A DNA stretch of 64,000 bases from Mangrovicoccus sp. HB161399 (GTDB lineage Bacteria > Pseudomonadota > Alphaproteobacteria > Rhodobacterales > Rhodobacteraceae): NCBI RefSeq assembly GCF_013184745.1, contig NZ_JAATVU010000020.1, forward strand, positions 40,474 through 104,473, written 5' to 3'. This document shows positions 44,298 through 53,883 of the stretch, piece after piece (positions within the stretch are counted from its first letter, which is position 1; each line of letters opens with the position of its first letter). Both the position numbers and the translations under genes were made by a program. The notes under the pieces are model-generated. The model searched no databases and had not been told where the DNA came from. It saw only the letters and a list, made by a program, of their open reading frames with translations.

Positions 44298-45188
44298 ATG
44301 CTGCTCGCGATTCCCTTTCCCGATCTCTCCCCCGAGATCTTCTCCTTCGAGATCGGCGGCTTTGCCTTTGCGCTCCGCTGGTACGCGCTCGCCTATATCG
44401 CCGGCCTCCTGGCCGGCCTGTTCATCATCCGCCGCGCGGTCAGCCGCCCGCCGCTCTGGCCGGAGGGCCGCCCGCCGATGGGGCCGGACCTGGCCGAGGC
44501 GATGCTGACCTGGGTGATCCTCGGCGTGATCCTCGGCGGCCGGCTGGGCTTCGTGCTGTTCTACCAGCCTTCCTGGTACCTGGCCCACCCGGCCGAGGTC
44601 CTGAAGCTCTGGCAGGGCGGCATGTCCTTCCATGGCGGGCTGCTCGGCGTTGCCATCGCCGGGCTGCTGTTCTGCCGACGCTACAAGGTGCCGGTCGCCT
44701 CGGTCGCGGACTGCATGGCGCTGGCCGTGACGCCGGGGCTGTTCCTCGGGCGGATCGCGAATTTCATCAATGCCGAACTCTGGGGCCGCCCGACGGATGT
44801 CCCGTGGGGCGTGATCTTCCCCGGCTACGAGGCCCAGTCCTGCGCCACCGCCACCGAGGCCTGCGCGCGCCATCCCTCGCAGCTCTACGAGGCGGGGCTG
44901 GAGGGACTGCTGCTCGGCACAGCCATCTGGTTCGTCGCCGTCAAGCTGCGCTGGCTGCGCTCGCCCGGCCGGGTCGCGGGGCTGTTCTTCACCGGCTACG
45001 GCGCGGCGCGGGTCTTCGTCGAGAACTTCCGCCAGGCCGATGCCCAGTTCATCACCCCGGACAATCCCTGGGGCCATGTAATCCGGATCGGCGACTGGGG
45101 CCTGACCCAGGGCCAGACGCTGTCCCTGCCGATGCTCCTGCTCGGACTCGCGATCCTCGCGGTGACGCTGCGCCGCCCGAAGGCATGA
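44298..45188 (+). CDS. lgt: Prolipoprotein diacylglyceryl transferase
   Basis: 296 residues, seven-helix inner-membrane enzyme that adds diacylglycerol to the lipobox Cys. The Lgt signature [14 protein letters not shown] is intact, as are [11 protein letters not shown] (essential His) and [15 protein letters not shown] 44298 ([13 protein letters not shown]) chosen; the frame opens earlier. The stop overlaps the next start. It would process the lipoproteins predicted at 14.7, 15.0 and 38.5 kb. Confidence 0.97.
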   Translation: MLLAIPFPDLSPEIFSFEIGGFAFALRWYALAYIAGLLAGLFIIRRAVSRPPLWPEGRPPMGPDLAEAMLTWVILGVILGGRLGFVLFYQPSWYLAHPAEVLKLWQGGMSFHGGLLGVAIAGLLFCRRYKVPVASVADCMALAVTPGLFLGRIANFINAELWGRPTDVPWGVIFPGYEAQSCATATEACARHPSQLYEAGLEGLLLGTAIWFVAVKLRWLRSPGRVAGLFFTGYGAARVFVENFRQADAQFITPDNPWGHVIRIGDWGLTQGQTLSLPMLLLGLAILAVTLRRPKA

Positions 45189-46255
45189 CGCCGCTGGGCG
45201 ATCTCCTGCTGCGCCGCATCGCGGCCGGGGGGCCGATCTCGGTGGCCGAGTACATGGCCGACTGCCTGCTGCATCCCGAGCACGGCTACTATACCGCGCG
45301 CGAGCCCTTCGGCGCGCAGGGCGATTTCACCACCGCCCCCGAAATCAGCCAGCTTTTCGGCGAGATGGCCGGGCTCTGGCTGGCCCAGGCCTGGATCGAC
45401 CGCGGCCGCCCCGCCCCGTTCTGCCTGGCCGAGCTCGGGCCGGGACGCGGCACGCTGATGGCCGATATCTGGCGCGTGGCCCGCGCGGTGCCGGGCTTCC
45501 GCGAAGCGGCCCGGATCCTGCTGGTGGAAGCCTCGCCGAAACTGCGCCGCCTGCAGGCCGCGGCGCTCGCCGATGCCGCGCCAAGATGGGCGGACCGGGC
45601 CGAGGACCTGCCGGACCTGCCGCTGTTCCTCGTCGCCAACGAATTTTTCGACGCGCTGCCGATCCGGCAGTTCGTCCGCGATCCGGGCGGCTGGCGGGAG
45701 CGCCAGGTCGGAGCGCAGGACGGCAGGCTGGCTTTCGGGCTCGGCCCCGCCGCGCCGATCGCCGCGCTGGACCGCCGGCTGGACGACACCGCCCCCGGCG
45801 AGGTGGTCGAGATCTGCCCCGCCCTGCCCGCCATCGCCGGCGAGGTCGCCCGGCGCATCCGCGCCCATGGCGGCGCGGCCCTGTTCGTCGACTACGGCGG
45901 CTGGCATTCGCGCGGCGACACGCTGCAGGCGGTGCGGCGCCACGGCCGCGCCGATCCGCTGGACGATCCCGGCGAGGCCGACCTGACCGCACATGTCGAT
46001 TTCGAGGCGCTGGCGCGCGCCGCGGAGGGCTGCGCGGTCTCGGCGCTTGTGCCGCAGGGGGTGTTTCTGGAGCGGCTCGGCATCACCGAACGCGCGCAGG
46101 CACTGGCCCGCGGCCTCTCCGGCGCGCGGCTGGACAGCCATGTCGCGGCACATCGGCGCTTGACCCATCCCGGCGAAATGGGAACGGTATTCAAGACGCT
46201 CGGCATCGCTTCCGCAGGAAGCGTCCCGCTCCCCGGACTGCATCCATGGCCCTAG
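45185..46255 (+). CDS. SAM-dependent methyltransferase, NDUFAF7/MidA family (DUF185)
   Basis: 356 residues. DUF185 features: [21 protein letters not shown], the SAM-binding [15 protein letters not shown], and [16 protein letters not shown]. The mitochondrial relative NDUFAF7 methylates an Arg of a complex I subunit; a similar role here is inferred. It overlaps both lgt (4 bp) and the next gene (10 bp), so the three are co-translated. Confidence 0.93.
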   Translation: MTPLGDLLLRRIAAGGPISVAEYMADCLLHPEHGYYTAREPFGAQGDFTTAPEISQLFGEMAGLWLAQAWIDRGRPAPFCLAELGPGRGTLMADIWRVARAVPGFREAARILLVEASPKLRRLQAAALADAAPRWADRAEDLPDLPLFLVANEFFDALPIRQFVRDPGGWRERQVGAQDGRLAFGLGPAAPIAALDRRLDDTAPGEVVEICPALPAIAGEVARRIRAHGGAALFVDYGGWHSRGDTLQAVRRHGRADPLDDPGEADLTAHVDFEALARAAEGCAVSALVPQGVFLERLGITERAQALARGLSGARLDSHVAAHRRLTHPGEMGTVFKTLGIASAGSVPLPGLHPWP

Positions 46256-47007
46256 AAATAATCACTTCCGATCTGCTCTCCCCCGTCCGCCACGGCTTCT
46301 TCACCCGCAAGGGCGGCGCCTCCTCCGGCATCTATTCGGGGCTGAACTGCGGATTCGGGTCATCGGACCAGTCGGAGGTCGTGAAGATCAACCGCACGCG
46401 CGCCGCCGGTGCGCTGGACGCCCATGCCGAGGACATCGCCGCGGTCAGCCAGGTGCATTCGGCCACCGCCATCACCGTCGACGCGCCGACCTCGAAACCG
46501 CTCGCCGAAGCGGACGGGATCGCCACCGCGACGCCCGGCGTGGTGCTGATGATCCTGACCGCCGACTGCGCGCCGGTTCTTTTCGCAGATGCAGAATCCG
46601 GCGTGGTCGCGGCGGCCCATGCGGGCTGGCGCGGCGCGATCGGCGGAGTGCTGGAAGCGACCCTGGACGCGATGGAATCGCTCGGCGCGAAACGCGGCTC
46701 CGTCCGCGCGGTGATCGGCCCGACGATCAGCCAGGCCGCCTACGAGGTCGGGCAGGAATTCCTGGAACGCTTCCTCGACGAGGACCCGGCCTACCAGCGG
46801 TTCTTTGCCGGCGGAAAAGCGGCGGACAAGTACCAGTTCGACCTGCCGGGCTTTGCCGCGCACCGGCTGCGCGAGGCGGGAATCGGCGAGGCGGAATGGT
46901 CCCGCCACTGCACCTACAGCGACCCGTCGCGCTTCTTCTCGTTCCGCCGAAGCTTTCATCAGCGCGAAGCGGATTATGGGCGGCTGGCGGCCGGAATCCG
47001 ACTTTAG
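46246..47007 (+). CDS. pgeF: Purine nucleoside phosphorylase/laccase-domain protein (YfiH/PgeF family)
   Basis: 253 residues. The family's active-site pieces are present: FFTRKGGASSGIYSGLNCG, the Cys of LTADCAPVLFAD and the His of AAAHAGWRGAI, which with an upstream His (SQVHSA) bind zinc. E. coli YfiH removes mis-incorporated peptidoglycan residues; other members act on purine nucleosides. Third gene of the lgt unit. Confidence 0.92.
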   Translation: MALEIITSDLLSPVRHGFFTRKGGASSGIYSGLNCGFGSSDQSEVVKINRTRAAGALDAHAEDIAAVSQVHSATAITVDAPTSKPLAEADGIATATPGVVLMILTADCAPVLFADAESGVVAAAHAGWRGAIGGVLEATLDAMESLGAKRGSVRAVIGPTISQAAYEVGQEFLERFLDEDPAYQRFFAGGKAADKYQFDLPGFAAHRLREAGIGEAEWSRHCTYSDPSRFFSFRRSFHQREADYGRLAAGIRL

Positions 47008-47084
47008 GGTCACGTTTTCCACCACACCGGGCAATCCATTCTGCAACGCAGAAAATTTTCGCTTGATGGAAACGATTATCCGTA

Positions 47085-47166
47085 CCATACAAACAGTGTG
47101 GTTGGTGACGAGTACGTGGTCACGAGTTTCGGGCCGGTACCTGAGGGTGCCGGCCCTTTCGTTTTT
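47085..47166 (+). ncRNA. Candidate small RNA between pgeF and lrp
   Basis: The 160-bp gap after pgeF starts with a block far more AT-rich than its surroundings (47016-47100) and ends in a strong terminator on the plus strand. A TTGATG at 47064 with CATACA 17 nt later gives a weak promoter pair, and GTGAC (47105-47109) can pair with GTCAC (47119-47123) before the terminator stem. There is no coding frame of note. Alternatively this is simply the trailer of the lgt operon. The 5' end is a guess. Confidence 0.3.
47131..47166 (+). terminator. Intrinsic terminator
   Basis: GGGCCGGTACC (47131-47141), TGAG loop, GGTGCCGGCCC (47146-47156), one G-U pair, followed by TTTCGTTTTT. The T-rich side shows it acts on the plus strand; it ends 8 bp before the lrp stop on the opposite strand. 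Confidence 0.88.
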
Positions 47167-47173
47167 ACGGTGC

Positions 47174-47674
47174 TCAGGCGCTCTTGCTCAGCCGCTCCTC
47201 CAGCACTTCGAAGGGCACGCCGGGCTCTTCCTTCGCGGAGCGGATCACCAGCGAGGTCTTTACACTGGCAACGTTCGCCGCCGCGGTCAGATCGCTCATG
47301 AGGAAGCTGTGGAAGGTCGACAGGTCGGGCGCGACGCATTTCAGGATGAAATCGACCTCGCCGTTGAGCATGTGGCATTCGCGGACCAGCGGCCAGTCGC
47401 GGCATTTCTGCTCGAAGGCGGACAGGTCGGACTCGGCCTGCGACTCCAGCCCGACCATGGCGAAGACCTGGACCTCGAACCCGAGTTCCCGGCTGTCCAC
47501 CTGGGCATGGTAGCCGCGGATGTAGCCGCTCTCCTCCAGCGTCCGCATCCGGCGCAGGCAGGGCGGCGCCGAGATGCCCACCCGCTTGGCCAGCTCCACG
47601 TTTGTCATGCGTCCATCGGACTGAAGCTCCGCAAGTATCTTACGGTCGATCGGGTCAAGCTTGGATCCGGCCAT
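47174..47674 (-). CDS. Lrp/AsnC-family transcriptional regulator
   Basis: 166 residues. N-terminal HTH (LDPIDRKILAELQSDGRMTN then LAKRVGISAPPCLRRM) and a C-terminal RAM/AsnC effector domain (CHMLNGEVDFILKCV). Lrp-type proteins sense amino acids and form octamers. It is divergent from trxB with a 216-bp AT-rich gap, an arrangement widely seen in Rhodobacterales, suggesting control of itself and possibly trxB. Confidence 0.92.
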   Translation of the reverse strand: MAGSKLDPIDRKILAELQSDGRMTNVELAKRVGISAPPCLRRMRTLEESGYIRGYHAQVDSRELGFEVQVFAMVGLESQAESDLSAFEQKCRDWPLVRECHMLNGEVDFILKCVAPDLSTFHSFLMSDLTAAANVASVKTSLVIRSAKEEPGVPFEVLEERLSKSA

Positions 47675-47890
47675 CTCGTCACTCTCCTTTGCGATGCCAA
47701 CCTAGAAAAAACCGGGAAGGCGCGCAATATTATTTCTTCATGGGCGAAGATTCTATGGATTAATTCCAATATCTCCGCGCCATCTTTTCTTCGCACGCTA
47801 ACATGACAGGGCTGCAATGGCGGGGGTTCCCTAGCGGTTCCATCGCGCCTATATGGCCAGCCGCAGCCAGAAAAACGGGGTGGACCGACC

Positions 47891-48835
47891 ATGGGCGACA
47901 CGAAACACAGCAAGGTACTGATCATCGGCTCGGGACCGGCCGGCTACACGGCAGCCGTATATTCTGCGCGCGCCATGCTCAACCCCGTTCTGGTGCAGGG
48001 CCTGCAGCCGGGCGGCCAGCTCACCATCACCACCGATGTCGAGAACTGGCCCGGCGAAGCCTCGATCATGGGCCCCGACCTGATGGTCAAGATGGAAGCC
48101 CATGCAAGCGAGATGGGGGCCGAGATCGTCTCGGACTACATCACCTCGCTCGATCTGTCCAAGCGCCCCTTCACCGCCCAGTCCGACAGCGGCACGGTCT
48201 ATACCGCCGACGCGCTGATCCTGGCGACCGGCGCCCAGGCCCGCTGGCTGGGCCTGCCCTCGGAAGAGAAGTTCAAGGGCTTCGGTGTCTCCGCCTGCGC
48301 GACCTGCGACGGGTTCTTCTACCGCGGCAAGGAGGTCGTGGTGATCGGCGGCGGAAACACCGCCGTGGAAGAGGCGCTGTTCCTCACCAATTTCGCCTCC
48401 AAGGTGACGCTGGTGCACCGCCGCGACTCGCTGCGGGCGGAAAAGATCCTGCAGGACCGGCTGTTCAAGAACCCCAAGGTCGAGGTCCTGTGGAACCACT
48501 CGATCGAGGAAGTGACCGGCACCGAGAACCCGCTGGGCGTCGAAGCGGTGCGCGCCAAGCACGTGGAGACCGGCGAGATCACCGAAATCCCCTGCGCGGG
48601 CTTCTTCGTGGCGATCGGCCATGCGCCGGCCTCCGAACTGGTCAAGAACCAGCTGGAAACCCATCACGGCGGCTACGTGAAGACCGTTCCGGGCAGCGCC
48701 GCGACCTCGATCCCCGGCGTCTTCGCCGCGGGCGACCTGACCGACCATGTCTACCGCCAGGCGGTGACCTCGGCCGGCATGGGCTGCATGGCCGCGCTGG
48801 AGGCCGAGCGCTTCCTCGCGGAAAACGAGGGCTGA
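47891..48835 (+). CDS. trxB: Thioredoxin-disulfide reductase
   Basis: 314 residues. NADPH-dependent flavoenzyme that reduces thioredoxin. FAD-binding [18 protein letters not shown], redox C136-A-T-C139 ([11 protein letters not shown]), NADPH-binding [13 protein letters not shown] and the C-terminal [19 protein letters not shown] are all in place. A hairpin follows 12 bp after the stop. Confidence 0.98.
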   Translation: MGDTKHSKVLIIGSGPAGYTAAVYSARAMLNPVLVQGLQPGGQLTITTDVENWPGEASIMGPDLMVKMEAHASEMGAEIVSDYITSLDLSKRPFTAQSDSGTVYTADALILATGAQARWLGLPSEEKFKGFGVSACATCDGFFYRGKEVVVIGGGNTAVEEALFLTNFASKVTLVHRRDSLRAEKILQDRLFKNPKVEVLWNHSIEEVTGTENPLGVEAVRAKHVETGEITEIPCAGFFVAIGHAPASELVKNQLETHHGGYVKTVPGSAATSIPGVFAAGDLTDHVYRQAVTSAGMGCMAALEAERFLAENEG

Positions 48836-48846
48836 TCCTGCCCCGC

Positions 48847-48874
48847 GCTCCGGAACCGGCAGCGGTTCCGGAGC
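48847..48874 (+). terminator. Hairpin after trxB
   Basis: GCTCCGGAACC (48847-48857) pairs with GGTTCCGGAGC (48864-48874), plus a closing G-C, around a GCAG loop. No T-run follows, so termination may need Rho. Confidence 0.5.
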
Positions 48875-48980
48875 CTGCAGGGCCCGGCAGTTTCCGCAAC
48901 GGAATGGCGGGGATGCTAACTTCTCCGAAGCAATCCTGGCCCTAACCTGCTATGCGGATGCTCGGGGAAGGGGAAGATCC

Positions 48981-49307
48981 GTGACGGCCATGACGACGCA
49001 TATTGCTCCGCTTCTGGCGGCTGCAGCGTGGCTTGCCCTTTGGTGCAGCCCCCCGGCGGCTGCAACGCTGGGGCAAGGCGGCGGAACATGCGTGTTCGGC
49101 TGCGCCCCCTCGCCCGTCCAGGAAGAGGCAGACATCTCGCCGGACATCGGCGATCCGGGCCTCGGCAGCTCGATCATGGACGGCACCTTCGGCATTCCGC
49201 AGGACAGCTACCTTCCGCAGCCCGCCCCGTTCGACCCCGATCCCAAGCCCCGCCCGGTGCCGGGCGAGCTGGTTCCGGCCATGCCCGCGCCGCTGCAGCC
49301 CGAGTAG
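48981..49307 (+). CDS. Small secreted Pro-rich protein, unrecognised
   Basis: 108 residues from GTG 48981, which has GGGGAAG at good spacing (ATG 48990 is further from it). Signal peptide with core IAPLLAAAAWLALWC, then a short mature protein with one Cys pair region (GGTCVFGCAPS), GIPQDSYLPQPAPF and a Pro-rich end. No family recognised; probably periplasmic. Confidence 0.65.
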   Translation: MTAMTTHIAPLLAAAAWLALWCSPPAAATLGQGGGTCVFGCAPSPVQEEADISPDIGDPGLGSSIMDGTFGIPQDSYLPQPAPFDPDPKPRPVPGELVPAMPAPLQPE

Positions 49308-49336
49308 CCCCGGCCCCGCGGCGCAGGCTTCCGGCC

Positions 49337-49576
49337 TCAGTTGACGTAGACCGGCGTCAGGTCGTTCTGGCGCGCCAGGATGAAGGCGAGCTTCTGGTCG
49401 CGGACGATGGCCAGCCGGTCGCCGTTCGGCGCGTGGACGGAATAGGGCGCCGGAATGTCCGCCGTCGCGTCCTGCAGCTCGGCCGGAAGGGTCGACTTGT
49501 CGACCGCCCGCACATAGACGGTCTTCGGCCCCCGGAACTCCGGTTTCGGTGCGTGGATTTCCCTCGGTTCGGCCAT
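49337..49576 (-). CDS. DUF1150 family protein
   Basis: 79 residues, MAEPREIHAPKPEFRGPKTV with the closing IVRDQKLAFILARQNDLTPVYV. DUF1150 proteins are restricted to alphaproteobacteria and almost always follow an Hsp20 gene, as here (5-bp gap). Function unknown; a role with the small heat-shock protein is inferred from linkage. Confidence 0.9.
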   Translation of the reverse strand: MAEPREIHAPKPEFRGPKTVYVRAVDKSTLPAELQDATADIPAPYSVHAPNGDRLAIVRDQKLAFILARQNDLTPVYVN

Positions 49577-49581
49577 GATGC

Positions 49582-49995
49582 TCACCCCTTGTTGATCTCG
49601 ATCCGCTGGATCACGTTCTCCAGCTCGGGCCGGGACAGGTCGATATGCAGAAGCCCGTGCTCCATCGAGGCGCTGCGGACCTCCACGCCGTCCGCCAGAA
49701 CGAAGCTGCGCTGGAACTGGCGCCCGGCAATGCCGCGGTGCAGGAAGACCCGCTCGCTCGGATCGTCGCTCAGCCGCCCGCGGACCACCAGCTGGCGGTC
49801 CTCGACGGTGATCGACAGGTCGTCCTCGCTGAACCCGGCGACGGCCAGGGTGATGCGGTAGGACCGGTCGGAAGTCTGTTCGATATTGTAGGGCGGGTAG
49901 CCCTCGTTGCCGCTCTTGGCGGTGCGTTCCACCAGCCGCTCCAGCTGCTCGAAGCCCAGCAGGAACGGATGCGTCCCCAGTGTCGTCTTGGTCAT
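49582..49995 (-). CDS. Small heat-shock protein, Hsp20/IbpA family
   Basis: 137 residues. Alpha-crystallin domain from NIEQTSDRSYRITLAVAGF to SMEHGLLHIDLSRPELENVI, ending in the I-x-I-type tail (RIEINKG). It is an ATP-independent holdase for unfolding proteins. ATG 49995 (MTKTTLGTHPFLLGFEQLERL) is the standard IbpA-like start. No CIRCE or ROSE-type leader was recognised in the short upstream region. Confidence 0.95.
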   Translation of the reverse strand: MTKTTLGTHPFLLGFEQLERLVERTAKSGNEGYPPYNIEQTSDRSYRITLAVAGFSEDDLSITVEDRQLVVRGRLSDDPSERVFLHRGIAGRQFQRSFVLADGVEVRSASMEHGLLHIDLSRPELENVIQRIEINKG

Positions 49996-50162
49996 GTCTC
50001 GTCCTTGGATAAAGCGACGGATGCGCGGCCCCTTGCGGCGGCCTGCCTGAATCATATGGGGACGAACGGGGCCCATGCAAGCGCGCCCGCCACGAGGCGC
50101 TTCCCAGACGCTGTTTCCTCCGCTATATTGGACGCTACCAGTTCCTGGATTACGGGTTTAGC

Positions 50163-50381
50163 ATGAACGCGCACATTGAAATGACCGAAGAGGAAGTTCT
50201 GAAGGTCAAGATCGAAGTGCTGCGCCGCGAGCATCGCGATCTCGACCATGCGATTGCCGCCCTCGAAGATACCGGCCGGGCCGACCAGCTGGCGCTGCGC
50301 CGCTTCAAGAAGCAGAAGCTCGCGCTGAAGGACCAGATCCAGCGGATCGAGGACCGGCTCTACCCCGACATCATCGCCTGA
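50163..50381 (+). CDS. DUF465 (YdcH-family) small protein
   Basis: 72 residues: [33 protein letters not shown] and [18 protein letters not shown], the DUF465 coiled-coil pattern. It is longer than the paralogue at 25.9 kb by an N-terminal extension. It precedes purE on the same strand (140-bp gap), a common Rhodobacterales order. Function unknown. Confidence 0.9.
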   Translation: MNAHIEMTEEEVLKVKIEVLRREHRDLDHAIAALEDTGRADQLALRRFKKQKLALKDQIQRIEDRLYPDIIA

Positions 50382-50521
50382 CCGCGCCTGACCGCCCCGG
50401 ACGCGGGAGGAGCGCGGATCCGGCGCAAGCGTCCGCCCGAGCGGTGCAGTTCCCTGTTTTCAGCCTCCCGCGAAGCCGCTATATGCCGGGCTTCGTGCAG
50501 CAGGCGATGCGAGGTGGAGCG

Positions 50522-51013
50522 GTGACGGACAAGGTTGAGGTCGGAATCATCATGGGCAGCCAGTCGGACTGGCCGACCATGAAGCTGGCAGCGGACATTC
50601 TCGACGAGCTGGGCATCGCCTACGAGACCCGGATCGTCTCGGCGCACCGCACCCCCGACCGGCTCTGGGCCTACGGCAAGGAAGCCGCCGGGCGCGGGCT
50701 GAAGGTGATCATCGCGGGCGCCGGCGGCGCGGCGCACCTGCCGGGCATGATGGCCTCCAAGACCTGGGTCCCGGTGGTCGGCGTGCCGATCCAGACCCGC
50801 GCGCTCTCGGGCGTCGACAGCCTCTATTCCATCGTCCAGATGCCCAAGGGCTTCCCGGTCGCGACCATGGCGATCGGCGCGGCGGGCGGCGCCAATGCCG
50901 GGCTGATGGCGGCGGGCATCCTCGCCACCTCGAACCCCGGCATCGCCGAGCGGCTGACCGCCTGGCGCGAGGCGCTCTCGGCTTCGATCCCGGAGGTGCC
51001 GGTCGATGAGTGA
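50522..51013 (+). CDS. purE: N5-carboxyaminoimidazole ribonucleotide mutase
   Basis: 163 residues from a GTG at 50522 preceded by GGTGGAG. It converts N5-CAIR to CAIR in purine synthesis. [16 protein letters not shown] is the substrate loop, [10 protein letters not shown] carries the catalytic His, and [15 protein letters not shown] is the second conserved loop. It overlaps purK by 8 bp. Confidence 0.97.
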   Translation: MTDKVEVGIIMGSQSDWPTMKLAADILDELGIAYETRIVSAHRTPDRLWAYGKEAAGRGLKVIIAGAGGAAHLPGMMASKTWVPVVGVPIQTRALSGVDSLYSIVQMPKGFPVATMAIGAAGGANAGLMAAGILATSNPGIAERLTAWREALSASIPEVPVDE

Positions 51014-52085
51014 CGCGCCCCTCGCCCCCGGATCGACCATCGGCATCCTCGGCGGCGGCCAGCTCGGCCGCATGCTGGCCCTGGCCGCGGCCCGTCTCGG
51101 CCTGAAATGCCACATCTACGAACCGGCCGCGGACTGTCCTGCCGCGCAGGTCGCCGACCGCCACACCGCGGCGTCCTATGACGACGCCGCCGCGCTGGAA
51201 GCCTTCGGCAAGTCGGTCGACGTCATCACCTACGAGTTCGAGAACATCCCGACGGCGGCGCTCGACCTGCTCGGCGGGCTGGCGCCGATCCGCCCCGGCC
51301 GCCGCGCGCTGGAAGTCTCGCAGGACCGGCTGACCGAGAAGTCCTTCCTGGAGGGTCTCGGCCTCGCCACCGCGCCCTTCGCCGACATTCCCGACCTGGC
51401 GGCGCTGGAAGCCGCGCTGGCGGAGATCGGCACGCCCGCGATCCTGAAGACACGCCGCTTCGGCTATGACGGCAAGGGCCAGGTCCGCATCAAGGACCCG
51501 TCCGAGGCCGCCGAGGCCTTCGCCGCGCTGAAGGGCGCGCCCGCGATCCTCGAAGGCTTCGTCAAATTCTCCTGCGAGATCTCGGTGATCGGCGCGCGCG
51601 GCACCGACGGCGCCGTCGCCTGCTACGATCCCGGCGAGAACGTCCATCTCGACGGCATCCTGCACACCACCACCGTGCCCGCGAAGATCCCGGCGCGGCT
51701 GCGCACCGACGCGGTTCTGCTGGCGGGCCGCATCCTGTCGGCGCTCGACTATGTCGGCGTCATGGGGGTGGAGCTCTTCGCCACGCCCTCGGGGCTTGTC
51801 GTCAACGAGATCGCGCCGCGCGTCCACAATTCCGGCCACTGGACCCAGACCGGCTGTTCGATCTGCCAGTTCGAGCAGCACGTCCGCGCCGTCGCGGGCT
51901 GGCCGCTGGGCCGCGCCGAGCGCCACAGCGATGTCGAGATGCTGAACCTGATCGGCGACGACGTGCTGAAGGTGCAGGAATTTGCCGCCGACGGCGCGAC
52001 GGCAATCCACCTCTACGGCAAGGCCGAAGCCCGGCCGGGCCGCAAGATGGGCCATGTGAACCGCATCCTGCCCGCCCAGGGCTGA
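51006..52085 (+). CDS. purK: 5-(carboxyamino)imidazole ribonucleotide synthase
   Basis: 359 residues, ATP-grasp enzyme that makes N5-CAIR from AIR, bicarbonate and ATP for PurE. N-terminal [20 protein letters not shown]-grasp loop [12 protein letters not shown], and metal ligands in [20 protein letters not shown] followed by [10 protein letters not shown]. Coupled to purE. Confidence 0.97.
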   Translation: MSDAPLAPGSTIGILGGGQLGRMLALAAARLGLKCHIYEPAADCPAAQVADRHTAASYDDAAALEAFGKSVDVITYEFENIPTAALDLLGGLAPIRPGRRALEVSQDRLTEKSFLEGLGLATAPFADIPDLAALEAALAEIGTPAILKTRRFGYDGKGQVRIKDPSEAAEAFAALKGAPAILEGFVKFSCEISVIGARGTDGAVACYDPGENVHLDGILHTTTVPAKIPARLRTDAVLLAGRILSALDYVGVMGVELFATPSGLVVNEIAPRVHNSGHWTQTGCSICQFEQHVRAVAGWPLGRAERHSDVEMLNLIGDDVLKVQEFAADGATAIHLYGKAEARPGRKMGHVNRILPAQG

Positions 52086-52115
52086 GGCGCGCCCGGCAGG
52101 GCCGCCGCGGCCCTG

Positions 52116-52601
52116 TCAGACCTCCTCGAAGGGCCGCGGATAGCGCAGCGCCACCGAGGCCGAGGCGGTTGCCGGATCGATCGGATAGAGGCCGGTATAC
52201 TGCTCTGGATAGGGGCTCGCCAGCTGGGCGGGCCCGCCGAAGACGAAGCCGAAGCGGCGGTAATAGAGCGGATTGCCGACCACCACGACCGCCGCCGCCC
52301 TTGACTGCCGCGCCTCGTCCAGCCCGTAGCGCACCAGCTCGCTGCCGATTCCCTGGTTCTGGTGAGCGCTGCTCACCGAGACCGGCGCCAGTGCCCACCA
52401 CCCCGTCGGCACGTCGAGCTGCGAGAAGCACACATGGCCCACGATGCGGCCGTCCATGATCCCCACCAGTTCCAGCGCCACCGCGCCTGCATCGCGCAGC
52501 GCCTCGATGAGCCTGTGCTCGTTGTTCTGGCCGAAGGTCGACACGACCAGCACGCTGATTTCGGTACGATCCTCGGGCCGCACCCGCCTGATCTGGAGCA
52601 C
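52116..52601 (-). CDS. GNAT-family N-acetyltransferase
   Basis: 161 residues from GTG 52601 (IRRVRPEDRTEI); longer in-frame extension upstream has no family likeness. Acetyl-CoA-binding motif A is SAHQNQGIGSELVRYGLDEA, and GNPLYYRRFGFV is typical of the YhbS-like subgroup. The acceptor is unknown. It is convergent with purK. Confidence 0.88.
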   Translation of the reverse strand: MLQIRRVRPEDRTEISVLVVSTFGQNNEHRLIEALRDAGAVALELVGIMDGRIVGHVCFSQLDVPTGWWALAPVSVSSAHQNQGIGSELVRYGLDEARQSRAAAVVVVGNPLYYRRFGFVFGGPAQLASPYPEQYTGLYPIDPATASASVALRYPRPFEEV

Positions 52602-52804
52602 TGTATGGCCTTTCGAAAAATTACTGATCCGTTGTGCACGGCGTTTGCCTGCGAAAGCAAGTGTTCTGCAGCGCCGCTCCGGCGACCGCGACACCGGGTC
52701 CCTGCCCCGCCCCGACCAGAATACCGCTGACGGGCGGGCACCGATCGCGCTAGGAAGGACGTGGAGCGCCGCGCGGGCCCGCGGCGGAGGAGCGGGAGAC
52801 CCGG

Positions 52805-53845
52805 ATGCAGATCGCCGACACGCTGGAACTCGAGCTTTTCGGCCTCGTGAACGCCGCCCGGCTGGCCGAAGGGCTGGACGCGCTGGCGCTGGAACGCAAC
52901 CTCAACGAATCCGCCGCGATCTACAGCGGCGTGCTGCTGGAAACCGGCACGTTCAGCCATACCGGCCCGGACGGCACCACCCCGAGAGAGCGGATCGCCG
53001 CCGCCGACTTCGACCTGGCGGCGCCCTGGGGCACCGGCGAGAACCTGGGCGTGCGCACCGCCGACGAGGAGGGCCAGAGCCTCTCGGAGGTGCTGGAACT
53101 GGTCTTCGACGCCCTGATGGCCAGCACCAGCCACCGCGAAAACATCCTCGATCCGGATTTCGAGCTGATCGGTCTCGGCATCGAGATCGCCCCCTATGCC
53201 CAGTTCGACGACCGGGTCTCTCTGATGGTGACGCAGCATTTCGGCTATACCGAGGGCACTGCCGCCCTGCAGGTCATGGGAAGCGACGCCTCGGAAACCA
53301 TCGCGGGCGGCAACGGCGACGACTACCTCGACGGCGGCGCGGGCTTCGACACGCTCGCGGGCGGACACGGCGACGACGAACTCCTCGGCGGCCATGGCGG
53401 CGACGAGCTGCGCGGCGGACGGGGCGAGGACACGCTGGCCGGCGGACGCGGTCCGGACCGGCTGCTCGGCCATGGCGACGACGACCTGCTGATCGGCGGC
53501 GCGGGCTGGGACCAGCTGAAGGGCGGCAGCGGCGACGACTACCTGCGCGGCGGGATCGGCGGCGACCGGCTGATCGGCGGGGACGGAGAGGACACGCTGA
53601 AGGGCGGCCACGGGCCCGACACGTTCATCTTCGAGGACGGGTTCGGCCGGGACCTGGTGCTCGATTTCACCGCCGAGGACCGGCTGCGCTTCGCCTCGGC
53701 GCTGGCAACGGATGCCTCCGGAGTCGCGGCGGCAGCTGCGGACAGCGCCGCCGGGCTGGTGCTGCAATTCGGCGAGGATGCCGTCACGCTGCGCGGCATC
53801 CACGATTTCGCCGAAATCGCGGACCACCTCATGTTCGTCGCCTGA
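52805..53845 (+). CDS. CAP-domain protein with RTX repeats
   Basis: 346 residues. Residues 1-150 are a CAP/SCP domain with the usual cavity residues H52 (FSHTGPDG), E79 (GTGENLG), H110/E112 (SHRENIL) and H145 (TQHFGY). Residues 165-272 are about ten RTX nonapeptides ([20 protein letters not shown]), and the C-terminus ends HLMFVA, suited to type I secretion. There is no N-terminal signal peptide. CAP-RTX fusions are probably extracellular; activity unknown. No secretion genes adjoin. Confidence 0.88.
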   Translation: MQIADTLELELFGLVNAARLAEGLDALALERNLNESAAIYSGVLLETGTFSHTGPDGTTPRERIAAADFDLAAPWGTGENLGVRTADEEGQSLSEVLELVFDALMASTSHRENILDPDFELIGLGIEIAPYAQFDDRVSLMVTQHFGYTEGTAALQVMGSDASETIAGGNGDDYLDGGAGFDTLAGGHGDDELLGGHGGDELRGGRGEDTLAGGRGPDRLLGHGDDDLLIGGAGWDQLKGGSGDDYLRGGIGGDRLIGGDGEDTLKGGHGPDTFIFEDGFGRDLVLDFTAEDRLRFASALATDASGVAAAAADSAAGLVLQFGEDAVTLRGIHDFAEIADHLMFVA

Positions 53846-53883
53846 CCGGCGCAGGGCGTCCCGCGCCGGGCGGGACGCGGCGC

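Noticed and set aside
53290..53630. Repeat array
   Set aside because: GGC-GAC periodicity is RTX nonapeptide coding sequence.
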